A stretch of 64,000 nt of DNA from Luteimonas viscosa (lineage in GTDB: Bacteria > Pseudomonadota > Gammaproteobacteria > Xanthomonadales > Xanthomonadaceae), in assembly GCF_008244685.1 (NCBI RefSeq), contig NZ_VTFT01000001.1:1529248-1593247 (forward strand). Reading direction: 5' to 3'. Of the stretch, positions 46,754 through 57,362 are shown piece after piece. Position 1 is the first letter of the stretch; each line of letters begins with the position of its first letter. The position numbers were made by a program, and so were the translations under genes. The notes beneath the pieces were generated by a model. It was given only the letters and a program-made list of their open reading frames with translations, was not told the origin of the DNA and ran no database searches.

Positions 46754-47689
46754 TCAGTAGCCGGCAGTGTCGAGCGCCCTGGTCGCGGTGGCGCGCCCGA
46801 GGTCGATCAGCTCCGCGGCGCGCCAGAACTCGTAGAACTGGCAGGCATCGCGCGGGATCCGGATCAGCAGTTCGGGCGGATCCATCGCCAGCTGCACGCG
46901 TGCGATCTGCGCCTGCATCGTGTCCAGCGACCGCGACATGATCTCGGGCAGTCCCATGCGCAGCGCGTCGCGATCGACGGCGGTGTCCTCGCCATCGGCC
47001 ATGCGCAGGGCCGCGCGTTCGAGCCAGTCGCCGAAGCGCCCGGCCAGGGACGGATCTTCGCCGGCCTGCGGCTGCGCGGGCTCGCCGGGCGGGCGACGCG
47101 GCCAGCCGTGCATGTCGACGGCGACCAGCCGGTGCGCGTCCGACATCCGCGTCGCCGCGATCGGCAACGGCGCCAGCAGCCCCCCGTCCACCAGCGCGCG
47201 CCCATTGATCCGGTGCGGGGTGAACAGCCCCGGGATCGCGAACGAGGCGCGCAGCGCGTCCCACAGCCGCCCATCGCGGATCCAGACCTCGCGCTGGCGC
47301 TGCAGGTCGACCGCGACCGCGGTGAACTCCACCGGCAACGACTCGATCAGCGGATCGCCGACCACCTCGCGCATCGCCTCGACCAGGCGCAGGCCGCGCA
47401 GCAGGCCCGAGCGCCGCCAGCCGGGGTCGAGCAGGCGCAGGAAGTCGCGTCGCGACATGGCACGCAGCCTCTCGTCGAATTCGCGCAGCCTGCCCGCGGC
47501 GAAGATGCCGCCAACCAGGGCGCCGCTCGAAGAACCACAGACCGCGTCGATCCGGAAGCCGCGTTCCTCCAGCACCTCGATCACGCCGATCTGCGCCAGC
47601 CCGCGCGCGCCGCCGGCGCCGAGCACCAGCGCGATGCGCTCGCGCTGCGCCCGCGACGGCGCGCCTTCCGCTGCCTCGCCCACCGCCAT
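46754..47689 (-). CDS. Patatin-like phospholipase family protein (RssA-like)
   Basis: The 311-residue protein has the patatin catalytic set: the oxyanion loop LVLGAGGARGLAQIG near residue 22, nucleophile Ser in GSSSG, and the dyad Asp in ALVDGGLLAPLP. It hydrolyses lipids or esters in the cytoplasm or at the membrane; the substrate is unknown. The start shares one base with the stop of the WYL gene (TGATG), so the two are coupled. Confidence 0.92.
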   Translation of the reverse strand: MAVGEAAEGAPSRAQRERIALVLGAGGARGLAQIGVIEVLEERGFRIDAVCGSSSGALVGGIFAAGRLREFDERLRAMSRRDFLRLLDPGWRRSGLLRGLRLVEAMREVVGDPLIESLPVEFTAVAVDLQRQREVWIRDGRLWDALRASFAIPGLFTPHRINGRALVDGGLLAPLPIAATRMSDAHRLVAVDMHGWPRRPPGEPAQPQAGEDPSLAGRFGDWLERAALRMADGEDTAVDRDALRMGLPEIMSRSLDTMQAQIARVQLAMDPPELLIRIPRDACQFYEFWRAAELIDLGRATATRALDTAGY

Positions 47690-48657
47690 CAGCGGTCGTA
47701 GTTCGACAGGGCGAGCTGGAGCAGCGACTTGGCCTGCTCGCGCAGCGCCGGCGGCTCGACGATCTCGGCGTCCGCGCCGTAGTGCAGCACGTCCATCAGC
47801 AGTTCGCGCGATGCGCTGTAGGGCAGCTTGAGCTCGTAGCGGCCGTCGGCCAGGTGCCGGCCCTGCTGCTGCGAGTGCCAGTGTTCGTCGGCCACCCAGC
47901 GCGCGGCCTTGGCGCTGAACACGATCGTCGCCACGCCTTTCGGCGGGCCGGAGAAGATGCCGTAGCTGCCGGCCAGGTGGGTGTCGAGCTGCGTCTCTTC
48001 GACATCGCGCGCGACGGCATCGAGCACGCGCGCGGCGCCGATGCGGTCGACCGAGAAGCTGCGCAGCGCCTCGCGCTCGTGGTCCCAGGCATCGAGGTAC
48101 CAGTTGTCGCGGTAATGGGTGATGCGCTGCGGCGACACCGTGCGCCGGGTCTTCTCGTCGGTCGAGCGCGCGCGGTAGTCGAACGCCAGCTGCTTGCGCT
48201 GCAGCACCGCGGAACAGACGGTGCGGAACGCGTGCTCGTCCATGCGCCGGCCGCGGTGCGGGATCACCCGCACACGTTCCACCGGCCAGTGCTTGCCGGC
48301 CGAGTGCTCGTCGAGCAGCTTGTCGATGCGCGCCTGCAGCGGCGCCAGCGCATTCGACAGCACGCCGCCACCGCTGCGCGAGAGCAGTTGCTGCGCGGCC
48401 AGAAGCGCGTGCAGCTCGTCGGAATTGAGCCACAGGCCGGGCAGCTCGAAACGCCCGCCCTCCTCGGCGTCGTAGCGGAAGCCGGCTTCGCCGTCGCCGA
48501 CCACCGGCGCCATCAGCGCGTCGCGCAGGAACGCCAGGTCGCGGTAGACCGTGGCGCGCGAGCATTCGAGCTCCTGCTGCAGGCGCGCGACCGTCACCGG
48601 GTAGCGCGAGGTCTTGAGGATGCGGTGCAGGGAAAGGATGCGTTCGTATCGGTCCAT
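47689..48657 (-). CDS. WYL-domain transcriptional regulator (YafY-like)
   Basis: The 322-residue protein has an N-terminal DeoR-type helix-turn-helix (RYERILSLHRILKTSRYPVT, LQQELECSRATVYRDLAFLR). A WYL domain begins near residue 140 (RKQLAFDYRARSTDEKTRRT, YRDNWYLDAWDHE, LRSFSVDRIGAARVLD) and a C-terminal WCX extension follows. WYL domains sense ligands such as nucleotides or DNA ends. The coupled patatin gene is a likely target or partner. Confidence 0.94.
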   Translation of the reverse strand: MDRYERILSLHRILKTSRYPVTVARLQQELECSRATVYRDLAFLRDALMAPVVGDGEAGFRYDAEEGGRFELPGLWLNSDELHALLAAQQLLSRSGGGVLSNALAPLQARIDKLLDEHSAGKHWPVERVRVIPHRGRRMDEHAFRTVCSAVLQRKQLAFDYRARSTDEKTRRTVSPQRITHYRDNWYLDAWDHEREALRSFSVDRIGAARVLDAVARDVEETQLDTHLAGSYGIFSGPPKGVATIVFSAKAARWVADEHWHSQQQGRHLADGRYELKLPYSASRELLMDVLHYGADAEIVEPPALREQAKSLLQLALSNYDR

Positions 48658-48903
48658 GGCCGGATTATGCGCCCGTCGGCCACCGGTTGGCGTCGCCCGG
48701 GGCGCATTGCGCCGTGGTTTCGGGCGCGCGGGATTGCAGCGTCGCGGCAGGCGTCCCACCATGTCCGTCGGGACGGATGAAGGACGACGGCGGATCGGCG
48801 TGGCCAGCAGGACGACAGCAACCGCGCCGCAGGCGCGCATCCCCGCATCCCGGCCGCCACGACCGGGCGCGGCCGCGCACGCCCCGAGCCACGGGAGGCC
48901 GGC

Positions 48904-50658
48904 ATGGCCCTGTGGCTGACGCTGGCCATCCTGGCCGGCGCCATCTACCTGTTCGTCACCGAGAAGGTGCGGATGGACGTGGTGGCGCTGCTGGTGATGA
49001 CCGCCCTGCTGGCGAGCGGCGTGGTCACCGTGCCCGAAGCGCTCTCGGGCTTCAGCAGCCAGGCCACGGTCATGGTCGGGGCCATGTTCGTGCTGAGCGC
49101 GGCGCTGCAGCGCAACGGCGCGCTGGTGGCGATCGGCGAGCTGCTCTCGAAGATCCGCTGGCGCTGGCTGTTCCTGCTGCTGATGCTGGTGCTGGTGTCG
49201 TGCGTCTCGGCCTTCATCAACAACACCGCCACGGTGGCCGTGTTCCTGCCGCTGGTGATCGCCGCGAGCACCGCCAACAGGTGGGCGCCCTCCAGGTTCC
49301 TCATCCCCCTGTCGTACATGTCGCAGGCGGCCGGGGCCTGCACCCTGATCGGCACCTCGACCAATCTGCTGGTGGACGCGATGGCGCGCGAATCGGCGGG
49401 CATCGGCTTCACCCTGTTCGAATTCGCGCCGCTGGGCATCGTCTTCGTCGGCATCTGCATGCTCTACCTGATGACGGTGGGCCGCTGGCTGCTGCCCGAC
49501 CGCGGCATTCCCGGCAGCGACGACACCGAGCACGTCGGCCGCTACGTCGCGGAACTGCTGGTGCCGGCGGACTCCGACGCCATCGACCTGCGCCGCGAAC
49601 AGGTGGTGCCCGCGACCATCGACGACGTCCTGGTCCTGGAGATCCTGCGCAACGGCGACCCGGTCCACGGCGAGGCCGCCGTGGTGCGAGAGGGCGACCG
49701 GTTGCTGCTGCGCGGCGAGTGGAGGCAGATCGCGGCGGTGCGCAAGGCGCGCAGGCTCCGGTTCGATCACGTCTCGCGCGACCTGGACGGCGACATCACG
49801 GCCGGGCGGGTGCAGGTGGAGGCCATGGTCTCCCCGGGTTCGCACCTGATCGGGCATACCCTGGCGGGAATGCGCTTCGGGCACATGTACCGGACCCGCG
49901 TCCACGGCATCCATCGCCGGCTGCTCGACATCCGCCAGCCGCTCGACCATGTCGAGCTCAGCGTCGGCGACGTGCTGCTGCTCGACGCCCCCGAGAAAGC
50001 GATCGAGGACCTGCGCGCAGACAAGGGCATGATCGTGCTGGGCACCCACAAGGAAGCCAAGGTCGACGTGTTCCGCGCGCTGATGTCGGTGCTGGTGATG
50101 ATCGCCACCATCGGCGCGGTCGCGCTGGGCTGGCTGCCGATCGTGGTCGCCGCACTGATCGGCTGCGGAGCGCTGCTGGTGTTCCGGCTGATCGATCCGG
50201 ACGAGGCCTACCGCGCGATCGACTGGCGGGTGATCCTGCTGCTGGCGGGGATCATCCCGCTCGGCATCGCGCTGCAGAAGACCGGTGGCGCGGCGCTGGC
50301 CGCGGAGTTCATGATCGATTCGCTCGGCGGCTACGGGCCATTGGCGGCGCTGGCGGCGGTGTACCTGATGACGGCGATCGCCACCGAGTTCATGAGCAAC
50401 AACGCCTCGGCGGTGCTGGTGGTGCCGATCGCGCTGGCCGCGGCCGAATCGCTCGGCGTCGACCCGAAGCCGCTGCTGGTCGCGGTGGCCTTCGCGGCGT
50501 CGACCAGCTTCGCCACGCCGATCAGCTACCAGACCAACACCATGGTCTTCACCGCCGGCGGCTACCGCTTCTCCGATTTCGTGCGCATCGGCCTGCCGCT
50601 CAACGTGGTGTTCTGCACCGCCGCGATCCTCCTGATCCCGCGGTTTTTCCCGTTCTGA
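48904..50658 (+). CDS. SLC13-type permease with two RCK_C (TrkA-C) domains
   Basis: The 584-residue protein has about five membrane helices at the start, two TrkA-C domains (about 200-285 and 295-375), and about five more helices. The motifs SAFINNTATVAVFLPLVI and GTSTNLLVDAM, mirrored by MSNNASAVLVVPIALA and TSFATPISYQTNTMVF, are the paired SNT-like substrate/Na sites of the DASS/ArsB superfamily. Such proteins export or import dicarboxylates, sulfate or other anions. The substrate cannot be inferred. The gene diverges from the WYL regulator (246 bases between starts). Confidence 0.92.
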   Translation: MALWLTLAILAGAIYLFVTEKVRMDVVALLVMTALLASGVVTVPEALSGFSSQATVMVGAMFVLSAALQRNGALVAIGELLSKIRWRWLFLLLMLVLVSCVSAFINNTATVAVFLPLVIAASTANRWAPSRFLIPLSYMSQAAGACTLIGTSTNLLVDAMARESAGIGFTLFEFAPLGIVFVGICMLYLMTVGRWLLPDRGIPGSDDTEHVGRYVAELLVPADSDAIDLRREQVVPATIDDVLVLEILRNGDPVHGEAAVVREGDRLLLRGEWRQIAAVRKARRLRFDHVSRDLDGDITAGRVQVEAMVSPGSHLIGHTLAGMRFGHMYRTRVHGIHRRLLDIRQPLDHVELSVGDVLLLDAPEKAIEDLRADKGMIVLGTHKEAKVDVFRALMSVLVMIATIGAVALGWLPIVVAALIGCGALLVFRLIDPDEAYRAIDWRVILLLAGIIPLGIALQKTGGAALAAEFMIDSLGGYGPLAALAAVYLMTAIATEFMSNNASAVLVVPIALAAAESLGVDPKPLLVAVAFAASTSFATPISYQTNTMVFTAGGYRFSDFVRIGLPLNVVFCTAAILLIPRFFPF

Positions 50659-50778
50659 TCCTGCCCCGCCCGCGCGGTCGCCGCTGGACGTAGAAACCGG
50701 CCTACGGGCACACCGTTCATTTGCAATCATGGTGCGCCGCGTCACAATGCCCGGGTAATCGTTTCCACCGGAGTCGGG

Positions 50779-51465
50779 ATGTTCGCCAGTTGGTGGCTGG
50801 CCGTGGTCGGCCTGCCGGTATTCATGCAGCCTTTGCCCGAAGCGCCGGCCCTGCCGGCGGCGATTGCGGTCGCCTCCGGGCAGGTTTCGCTGCGTCAGCC
50901 CTGCCTGCGCTTGGCCTGCGCCGATGCCGAATGGACCGCCTCGCGCGTCACGAGGCGCACGCTTGTCCGCGCGCCGGTACCGGGCGCGATTCCGGCGATC
51001 GAGCCGCAGCGCCTGCCCCGCCTGGCCACGCGCCGCTACATCGGCCTGCATTCGCCGGCGTCGCGCCGCGACTGGTTCTATTCCACCGGCGGCGCCGCCC
51101 TCGTCGACACGCGCTATGGCCTCGAGCCCGTGCGCAGCGGGCAGACCCAGGTCCAGATCGAGTTCGGTACCGGCTATCGCCTGCAGCCTTATGCGAACTA
51201 CGGGACGGCGGCGCAGGGACCGGTGGCGACCGGCCAGCTGCGGCTGTCGCAGCGCGTCGGCGAGCGCGCCGAGATCAACCAGCAGGTCCGGGTGGAACGC
51301 GGCCGCGAGAATGCCTTCGTGCGCCAGACGATCGGCCTCGACCTGCAGCTCGACCCGCAGTGGTCGCTGCTCGGGGACCTGGAGGTACGCCACGACAGCG
51401 CCGGCAACGGCGGCGACGGGCGCACCGATCGCGAGGGCTCGGTGCGACTGCGCTACGCCTTCTGA
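50779..51465 (+). CDS. Putative outer-membrane protein
   Basis: The 228-residue protein starts 5 bases after GGAG. It has a short hydrophobic N-terminus (SWWLAVVGLPVFMQPLPEA) that could be a signal peptide. The C-terminal half has alternating strands (TQVQIEFGTGYRLQPYANYG, GQLRLSQRVGERAEINQQVR, IGLDLQLDPQWSLLGDLEVR) and ends REGSVRLRYAF with a terminal Phe, as outer-membrane barrels do. I recognise no named family; a DUF481-like barrel is possible. Confidence 0.75.
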   Translation: MFASWWLAVVGLPVFMQPLPEAPALPAAIAVASGQVSLRQPCLRLACADAEWTASRVTRRTLVRAPVPGAIPAIEPQRLPRLATRRYIGLHSPASRRDWFYSTGGAALVDTRYGLEPVRSGQTQVQIEFGTGYRLQPYANYGTAAQGPVATGQLRLSQRVGERAEINQQVRVERGRENAFVRQTIGLDLQLDPQWSLLGDLEVRHDSAGNGGDGRTDREGSVRLRYAF

Positions 51466-51608
51466 GGCACCCGTCAGGTTTCTCGCCAGCCTGCCGGGAT
51501 GCCAATTGCCGGCGCTCGGCCGTCTCCATCCGCGCTCCGGTACGTTGTCCGGCGTTCCGCCAACGAATCTGCTGTTCCACAGACGCCCGAACGACGCCGG
51601 ACACCTGC

Positions 51609-52523
51609 TCAGCCAGGCAGATCGAGCAGTTCGCCGGCGCCGGCGTCGAGCAGCCGGCGCGCGGTTTCGCGGCCGAGCACCTCCGCCTCGTCGCCGACCA
51701 CATCGGCGCGAACCAGGCGTCCGTCGACGGCGCTGCCGACCAGCCCCTGCAGGTGCAACCGGCCTTCGCGCTCGCGCGCGAACGCCGCCACCGGCACGTG
51801 GCAGCTGCCGTGCAGTGCGCGGTTCATCGCGCGCTCCGCCTCCACACAGCGCCGGGTCGGCGCATCGTCGAGCACGCGAAGGAGCGCCTGCACGGCGGAG
51901 GCGTCCCTGCGGCATTCGATCGCGATCGCGCCCTGCGCGGGTGCCGGCAACCAGTCCGGCGCTTCGAGACGCGCGCGGATGCGCGCTTCGAACCCGAGCC
52001 GCTGCAGGCCGGCACAGGCGAGCACGATCGCGTCGTAGTCGCCGGCGTCGAGCTTCGCCAGCCGCGTGTTCACGTTGCCGCGCAGGTCCAGCAGTTGCAG
52101 GTCCGGGCGGCGCGCGCGCAGTTGCGCCTGCCGCCGCAGCGACGAGGTGCCTACACGGGCGCCCGGCGGCAGGGCGTCGATCCCCTCGAAACGGTTGCTG
52201 ACGAAGGCATCGGCGGCATCGGCCCGCGCCAGGATCGCCGGCAGTACGAAGCCGGGCTCGAGCTCCATCGGCACGTCCTTGAGCGAATGCACCGCGCAGT
52301 CGGCACCGTGGCGCTGCATCGCCACCTCCAGCTCCTTGAGGAACAGCCCCTTGCCGCCGATCGCGGCGAGCGAGCGGTCGAGCACCTCGTCGCCGCGGGT
52401 ACTCAGCGGCACCAGCGAGACGTCGAGCCCCGGATGCTCCGCACGCAGGCGCGCAGCCACGTGTTCGGTCTGCCACAGGGCCAGGGGACTCTTGCGCGTG
52501 GCGATGCGGAGCGATGCGGTCAT
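51609..52523 (-). CDS. hemC: Hydroxymethylbilane synthase (porphobilinogen deaminase)
   Basis: The 304-residue protein polymerises four porphobilinogens to hydroxymethylbilane in haem synthesis. The motifs are [54 protein letters not shown] and [31 protein letters not shown] and the cofactor-binding Cys in [13 protein letters not shown] (about residue 240) complete the set. It lies 74 bases downstream of algR in the same direction, the same pairing as in Pseudomonas aeruginosa. Confidence 0.97.
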   Translation of the reverse strand: MTASLRIATRKSPLALWQTEHVAARLRAEHPGLDVSLVPLSTRGDEVLDRSLAAIGGKGLFLKELEVAMQRHGADCAVHSLKDVPMELEPGFVLPAILARADAADAFVSNRFEGIDALPPGARVGTSSLRRQAQLRARRPDLQLLDLRGNVNTRLAKLDAGDYDAIVLACAGLQRLGFEARIRARLEAPDWLPAPAQGAIAIECRRDASAVQALLRVLDDAPTRRCVEAERAMNRALHGSCHVPVAAFAREREGRLHLQGLVGSAVDGRLVRADVVGDEAEVLGRETARRLLDAGAGELLDLPG

Positions 52524-52597
52524 GCGGGCATTATCCCGCAGGAACGCGCCACGCGCCCGCACGCTGGCGGTGTCCATCAGGTTCGCGGGAACGCCGG

Positions 52598-53329
52598 CTA
52601 CAGTTGCCGGATCGTGTCGCGCAACTGTGCGACGCAGCGACGGCTGACTTCCAGCGGCTTGTCGCCGTGGCGCAGGATCGCGTGCACGTGGCCATCGAGG
52701 CCGCGCTTGAGCTCGACCAGCTCGTGCCGCGCGACCAGGCAGTTGCGGTGGATGCGCACGAAGCGGTCGCCGAACTCGTCCTCGAGCGCCTTCAGCGATT
52801 CCTCGATCAGGTCCTCGCCACGCGCGTGGTGGACGACGACGTACTTTTCCTCCGCCTGCAGGTAGCGCACGTCCTCGACCGGGATCAGGCGCAGGCTGCC
52901 GCGCAGTCGCGCGCACAGATGGGTTCGCCGCTTGCCCCCGCGCGCGCCTTCGGTACCCGCCTGGCGACCCGCGGTGAGCGCACGCGCGCGCTGCAACGCC
53001 GAAGCCAGCCGCTCCGGGCGCACCGGCTTGACCAGGTAGTCCACCGCCTCGGCGTCGAACGCCGACAGCGCGTGCGCATCGTAGGCGGTGCAGAACACCA
53101 CCACCGGGCGCGGCTCGAACGCCTGCAGGTGGCGCGCGACCTCCAGCCCGTCGATGCCGGGCATGGCGATATCGAGCAGCACCAGTTCCGGATCGTGCGC
53201 GGCGCAGGCATGCAGCGCCTCGTGGCCGTCGCCGACCTCCGCCACGACCTCGACCCCCGGCTGCTCGGCCAGCAGGGTCCGCAGCCGTTCCCGGGCGAGC
53301 GGTTCGTCGTCGGCGATGACGATCTTCAC
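52598..53329 (-). CDS. algR: LytTR-type response regulator AlgR
   Basis: The 243-residue protein has a receiver domain ([12 protein letters not shown], phospho-acceptor Asp53 in [10 protein letters not shown], Lys in YLVKPVRPE). The C-terminal LytTR DNA-binding domain contains [40 protein letters not shown] and [11 protein letters not shown]. Its place directly upstream of hemC matches the algR-hemC locus of pseudomonads, where AlgR controls alginate, type IV pili and virulence. The cognate FimS/AlgZ sensor is not next to it here. A ZapA-type helper or esterase link is not implied. Confidence 0.93.
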   Translation of the reverse strand: MKIVIADDEPLARERLRTLLAEQPGVEVVAEVGDGHEALHACAAHDPELVLLDIAMPGIDGLEVARHLQAFEPRPVVVFCTAYDAHALSAFDAEAVDYLVKPVRPERLASALQRARALTAGRQAGTEGARGGKRRTHLCARLRGSLRLIPVEDVRYLQAEEKYVVVHHARGEDLIEESLKALEDEFGDRFVRIHRNCLVARHELVELKRGLDGHVHAILRHGDKPLEVSRRCVAQLRDTIRQL

Positions 53330-53421
53330 TGGGGCATCCGGTCCAGCGGTCGTGAACTCGCCACCATGTTAGCCGCGGCCAAGGGGTGGCACCATCCCGC
53401 GCGCGGCGGCCCGGGCATCGA

Positions 53422-54111
53422 TCAGCCCGCGGCCAGCCGGCGCGACATCCAGTCGCCGAGTTCCTTGATTTCCTCGATGCAGACCGAATGCGGCATCGGA
53501 TAACGGTGGAATTCCACGTCGAACCCCTGCTGCCGCATCCACGCCGCGCTCTGCTCGCCGGCGGCGAAGGGGACCACCGGATCCGCGGTGCCGTGGGCCA
53601 TGAACAGCGGCTGCGCTTTCGCCGCGGGCGTCACCGCGCGGGCGGCATTGGCGGCGTCGGGGAGGTAGGTCGACAATCCCACCAGGCCGGCCAGCGGCTC
53701 GCTGCGGCGCAGGCCCGCGGCGAGCGTGATCGCGCCGCCCTGGGAGAAGCCGGCAAGGAAGATGCGCGAGGCGGGGATGCCGCGCGCGACCTCGCGGTCG
53801 ATGAGCGCGCCGACCTGCGCGACCGATTCCGCCACGCCCTGGGCATCGGCGCGATTGGCCAGGTCGTCGAAGTCGCGGATGTCGTACCAGGCGCGCATGC
53901 GCATGCCGTTGTTGATCGTCACCGCGCGCACCGGCGCATGCGGGAACACGAAGCGCATCGCCGGCCAGTCGCGGCGCACCAGCTCGGGCAGGATCGGCAC
54001 GAAGTCGCTGCCGTCGGCGCCGAGTCCGTGCAGCCACAGCACGCTCCATGCCGGATCGGGTCCGGTTTCGCGTTCGATCGCTTCAAGCAAGGCGTGTCCG
54101 CCTTCGGCCAT
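53422..54111 (-). CDS. Carboxylesterase / phospholipase (alpha/beta hydrolase)
   Basis: The 229-residue protein belongs to the carboxylesterase-lysophospholipase (EstB-type) family. The oxyanion segment is [12 protein letters not shown], the nucleophile Ser is in [15 protein letters not shown] (about residue 122), the Asp lies in [10 protein letters not shown] and the His in YPMPHSVC. No signal peptide is seen. ATG 54111 is used. It lies 65 bases after glnE in the same direction. Confidence 0.94.
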   Translation of the reverse strand: MAEGGHALLEAIERETGPDPAWSVLWLHGLGADGSDFVPILPELVRRDWPAMRFVFPHAPVRAVTINNGMRMRAWYDIRDFDDLANRADAQGVAESVAQVGALIDREVARGIPASRIFLAGFSQGGAITLAAGLRRSEPLAGLVGLSTYLPDAANAARAVTPAAKAQPLFMAHGTADPVVPFAAGEQSAAWMRQQGFDVEFHRYPMPHSVCIEEIKELGDWMSRRLAAG

Positions 54112-54176
54112 GATGGTCCCCGTGACGATGCAGGGCGGGAATATACCGCGCGCAAGCTTGGCGCGTTGGCGTTCGC

Positions 54177-56963
54177 TCAGTCGCGCAGGCCGTGGCTCCG
54201 CCATGCGCCGGAAACCTGCGCACGCGTTTCCGCCAGCGCCGGGTCCTGCGCCACCAGTCGCGGCCGCCGGTCGAGCGTGCACTCCAGCCCCGCGGTCACC
54301 AGCAGCGCATGCGCCGCATGCAGGTCTCGCGCCAACGGCGCATCCAGCACGCCTGCCTGCGCGAGAGCGTCGATCAGTGGCGGAGTCGCGCGCGGCGACA
54401 GCAACGCCGGGTGGGTGGCCGCCTCGCGCAGCACCAGGTACTGCAGCAGGAACTCGAGGTCGACCAGGCCGCCTTCGCCCTGCTTCAGGTCGAACAGTCC
54501 GTCGCGGCTGCGATCGAGTTCGCCACGCATGCGCGCCCGCATCGACACCACGTCCTCGCGCAGCTTGCCGGCATCGCGGGCGCGTCCGAGGGTGCCGGCG
54601 CGGATCCGCTCGAAGGCGGCGCGCAGCGTCTCGTCGCCGGCGATGAAGCGGGCGCGCACCAGCGCCTGGTGTTCCCAGGTCCAGGCGCGCTCGCGCTGGT
54701 ACTCGTCGTAGCTGGCGATCGTGGACACCAGCAGGCCCTGGCCGCCGTCGGGCCGCAGGCGCACGTCGATGTCGTACAGGCGCCCGCCACCGGTGACCGC
54801 GCCCAGCAATGCGACGATCTTCTGCGCCAGACGCGCGAACCAGCGCGGCGGGTCGAGCGGGCGCGCGCCGTCGGACTGCGCGTCCGGCGGCGCGTCGTAC
54901 ACGAACACGAGGTCGAGGTCGGAGCCGAACCCCAGCTCCTCGCCGCCCAGGCTGCCGTAACCGAGCACCGCGAACCCGGACGACGGGATCGTGCCGTGCG
55001 CGGACTCGAGCTCGCGCCGCGCCAGCACCAGCACCGTGCCGACCACGGCGTCCGCCAGCCACGCCAGCTGGCGGGTGCTGTCCTGCGCCGGCTGGCGGCG
55101 GTCGAGCGTGGCCAGCGCGATCCGGAAGCTGAGCTGCTGGCGGATCTCGTTGAGCGAGAACAGCGCCGCCTCGGTCTCCAGCCCGCACGCCGGGCGACAG
55201 GCTTCGGCGAACAGCTCGCGCTGCGGCAGCGGTCCGTCCGCGCGCGCGTCGAGCAGCTCGTCGAGCAGCAACGGATGTGCGGCCAGGCGCTCGGCCAGCA
55301 GTGCGCTGCGCGTGACCACGTCGACCAGGCGGGCCAGGGCAGGCGGCTGCTCGTCGAGCAGGGCCAGGTAACTCGCGCGGCGCAGGATGTTCTGCAGCAG
55401 CGCCAGCAGCCGACGGATCGCCTGCAACGGGAAGGTGGCCGGGGCGGTCGCCTGCAGCAGCACAGGCATCACCCGGTCCAGCCGCGCGCGGGTGGCGTCG
55501 GGCAGCTCGCGCACCGCGGGCGACCGGGCGAAGTCGCGCAACACGGCATCGACGTTGGCCGCGTCCGCGTATCCGGCCTGGGCCAGCGCCGCGGCGGCGC
55601 CACCGCCGGGCAGCGCGCGCCAGTAGTCCGCGACGTCGACGGCGACGGCCGGCTGCTGCTCGCGCTGCGAGAGCAATGCGTCGAATTCCCGCGACACGCG
55701 CTCGCGGTGGCCGGCGAGAACCTGCACCAGTGCATTCCAGTCGCCGTGGCCGAGGCCGCGCGCGACCCGCTCGCGATCGACCGGGGACTCCGGCAGCGCA
55801 TGCGTCTGCGCGTCGCGCAGCATCTGCAGCCGGTTCTCCAGCCGGCGCAGGAAGCGGTAATCCTCGGCCAGCGCCTGCGCGGTGTCGGCGCCGACCTGCT
55901 CCGCGTCGCGCAACGCCGCCAGCGCATGCAGCAGGCGCGGCTCGCGCAGCGCGGGTTCGCGCCCACCGCGGATCAGCTGCAGCGCCTGGGCCAGGAACTC
56001 GATCTCGCGGATCCCGCCCGGGCCGCGCTTGATGTCGTCGGCCAGCTCCTTCCGCGCCACTTCCGCGGCGATCATCGCCTTCATCCCGCGCAGGCCGTCG
56101 AGCGCGCCGAAATCCAGGTAACGCCGGTACACGAAGGGGCGCAGCGTTTCCAGGAAGCGCCGGCCCGCCTCGACGTCGCCGGCGACCGGGCGTGCCTTCT
56201 GCCAGGCGTAGCGTTCCCAGTCGCGGCCCTCGCGCTGGAAGTACAACTCCAGCGCGGCGAAGCTCAGCGCGACCCGGCCGGCGTTGCCGAACGGGCGCAA
56301 CCGCAGGTCGACGCGATGGCAGAAGCCGTCGACGGTCGGTTCGTCGAGCAGCCCGGCCAGCTGCTGTCCCAGGCGCGCGAAGTAGTCCTCCGCGACCAGC
56401 GATCGCGCGCCAGGACCCGCTTCCGGCCGACTTTCGCCGCCGTGTTCGTAGGCGTACACCAGGTCGATGTCGGAGCTGAAGTTGAGTTCGCCGCCGCCGA
56501 GCTTGCCCATGCCGAACACCACCAGCCGCACCGCGTTGCCCTCGCCGTCGCGAACCAGCCCGTGACGCCGTGCGAAATCCTGCTCCAGCGCCTCCAGCGC
56601 GATCTCCAGGCACCGTTCGGCCAGTCGGGTGGTGCCGGCCAGGGTGGCGTCGACGTCATCCAGGCCGAGCACGTCGCGCCACACCAGCCGGGTGGATTCG
56701 GCAGCCCGGTAGAGACGCAGCTGGCGCGGCCAGTCGTCGCGCCGGCCGGCATCGAGGACCGGTGGCGGCAGCGGCCCGGCGCCGACGTCCGTTGCGAGCC
56801 GCGCCAGCAACTCCGGCTGGCGCACCAGGGTGTCGATGGCGAAATCGCTGGCGATCGCCACGCGCCTGAGGCGCTCGCGCAGTTCCCCTTCCTGCGCGGG
56901 TCCGGGGAAGCGGGCGAGCGCGCGGTCGGCGATCGCGTCGGTTTCGTCGCGTGTGGCATCCAT
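54177..56963 (-). CDS. glnE: Bifunctional glutamine synthetase adenylyltransferase/deadenylase
   Basis: The 928-residue protein carries two nucleotidyltransferase domains. The N-terminal deadenylase has [16 protein letters not shown] followed by IDLVY near residue 150. The C-terminal adenylyltransferase has [20 protein letters not shown] near residue 667. Each is followed by its own helical domain ([20 protein letters not shown] and [15 protein letters not shown]). GlnE switches glutamine synthetase on and off in response to the PII protein. ATG 56963 is chosen from the family start; the open frame extends 350 bases upstream, through a terminator. Confidence 0.97.
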   Translation of the reverse strand: MDATRDETDAIADRALARFPGPAQEGELRERLRRVAIASDFAIDTLVRQPELLARLATDVGAGPLPPPVLDAGRRDDWPRQLRLYRAAESTRLVWRDVLGLDDVDATLAGTTRLAERCLEIALEALEQDFARRHGLVRDGEGNAVRLVVFGMGKLGGGELNFSSDIDLVYAYEHGGESRPEAGPGARSLVAEDYFARLGQQLAGLLDEPTVDGFCHRVDLRLRPFGNAGRVALSFAALELYFQREGRDWERYAWQKARPVAGDVEAGRRFLETLRPFVYRRYLDFGALDGLRGMKAMIAAEVARKELADDIKRGPGGIREIEFLAQALQLIRGGREPALREPRLLHALAALRDAEQVGADTAQALAEDYRFLRRLENRLQMLRDAQTHALPESPVDRERVARGLGHGDWNALVQVLAGHRERVSREFDALLSQREQQPAVAVDVADYWRALPGGGAAAALAQAGYADAANVDAVLRDFARSPAVRELPDATRARLDRVMPVLLQATAPATFPLQAIRRLLALLQNILRRASYLALLDEQPPALARLVDVVTRSALLAERLAAHPLLLDELLDARADGPLPQRELFAEACRPACGLETEAALFSLNEIRQQLSFRIALATLDRRQPAQDSTRQLAWLADAVVGTVLVLARRELESAHGTIPSSGFAVLGYGSLGGEELGFGSDLDLVFVYDAPPDAQSDGARPLDPPRWFARLAQKIVALLGAVTGGGRLYDIDVRLRPDGGQGLLVSTIASYDEYQRERAWTWEHQALVRARFIAGDETLRAAFERIRAGTLGRARDAGKLREDVVSMRARMRGELDRSRDGLFDLKQGEGGLVDLEFLLQYLVLREAATHPALLSPRATPPLIDALAQAGVLDAPLARDLHAAHALLVTAGLECTLDRRPRLVAQDPALAETRAQVSGAWRSHGLRD

Positions 56964-57133
56964 GCAGGGATTGTGGCATCGCGTCCGTGCGAGGGATGCG
57001 GATCGGATTGCGGCCACGGGGGCGGGAACCGGTCGACGCGCGGCACGGACAGGCCCTCGACGGCGACCGGACGTGCGCCACTCCGTCGCGCAACGACGCG
57101 TTCCCTCCGGGCGCTTCGGGTCCGGGCGGCGCA

Positions 57134-57172
57134 ATAAAAAAGCCCGCTTGCAGTTGCCTGCCAGCGGGCTTT
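57134..57172 (-). terminator. Rho-independent terminator, minus strand
   Basis: AAAGCCCGCT and AGCGGGCTTT, with an inner GCAG/CTGC stem, form the hairpin. On the minus strand it ends in a run of six T residues. It lies between the PYROXD2-type gene (stop 57363) and glnE. Confidence 0.85.
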
Positions 57173-57285
57173 GCTCCCTCCCCCACGTCGGGTGCGGAGC
57201 CATCGTGAACGATTCGTTACCCCCGTTGCACGCTGCAGCGCAAAACGATACCGGTCGGTTTATTAAGCCACCGGCGCCCGATGTT
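57134..57285 (-). ncRNA. Candidate small RNA ending at the glnE-upstream terminator
   Basis: About 190 bases separate the oxidoreductase stop from a strong terminator. The stretch contains an AT-rich TTAATAAACC on the minus strand (about 57265-57275), which is unusual for this GC level and could be a -10 region. No reading frame is credible. The evidence is only the promoter-like island and the terminator. Confidence 0.3.
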
Positions 57286-57362
57286 GCAGGCGGCCGGGCT
57301 GCAAACGATTTCATGCGCCTCGACGCATCAACGCGCTTCGGGGAGCGCGCGGCGCGAGCGAC

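Noticed and set aside
54177-57314. Longer glnE start at 57314
   Set aside because: It would translate through the rho-independent terminator at 57134-57172 and add 117 residues unlike any GlnE.
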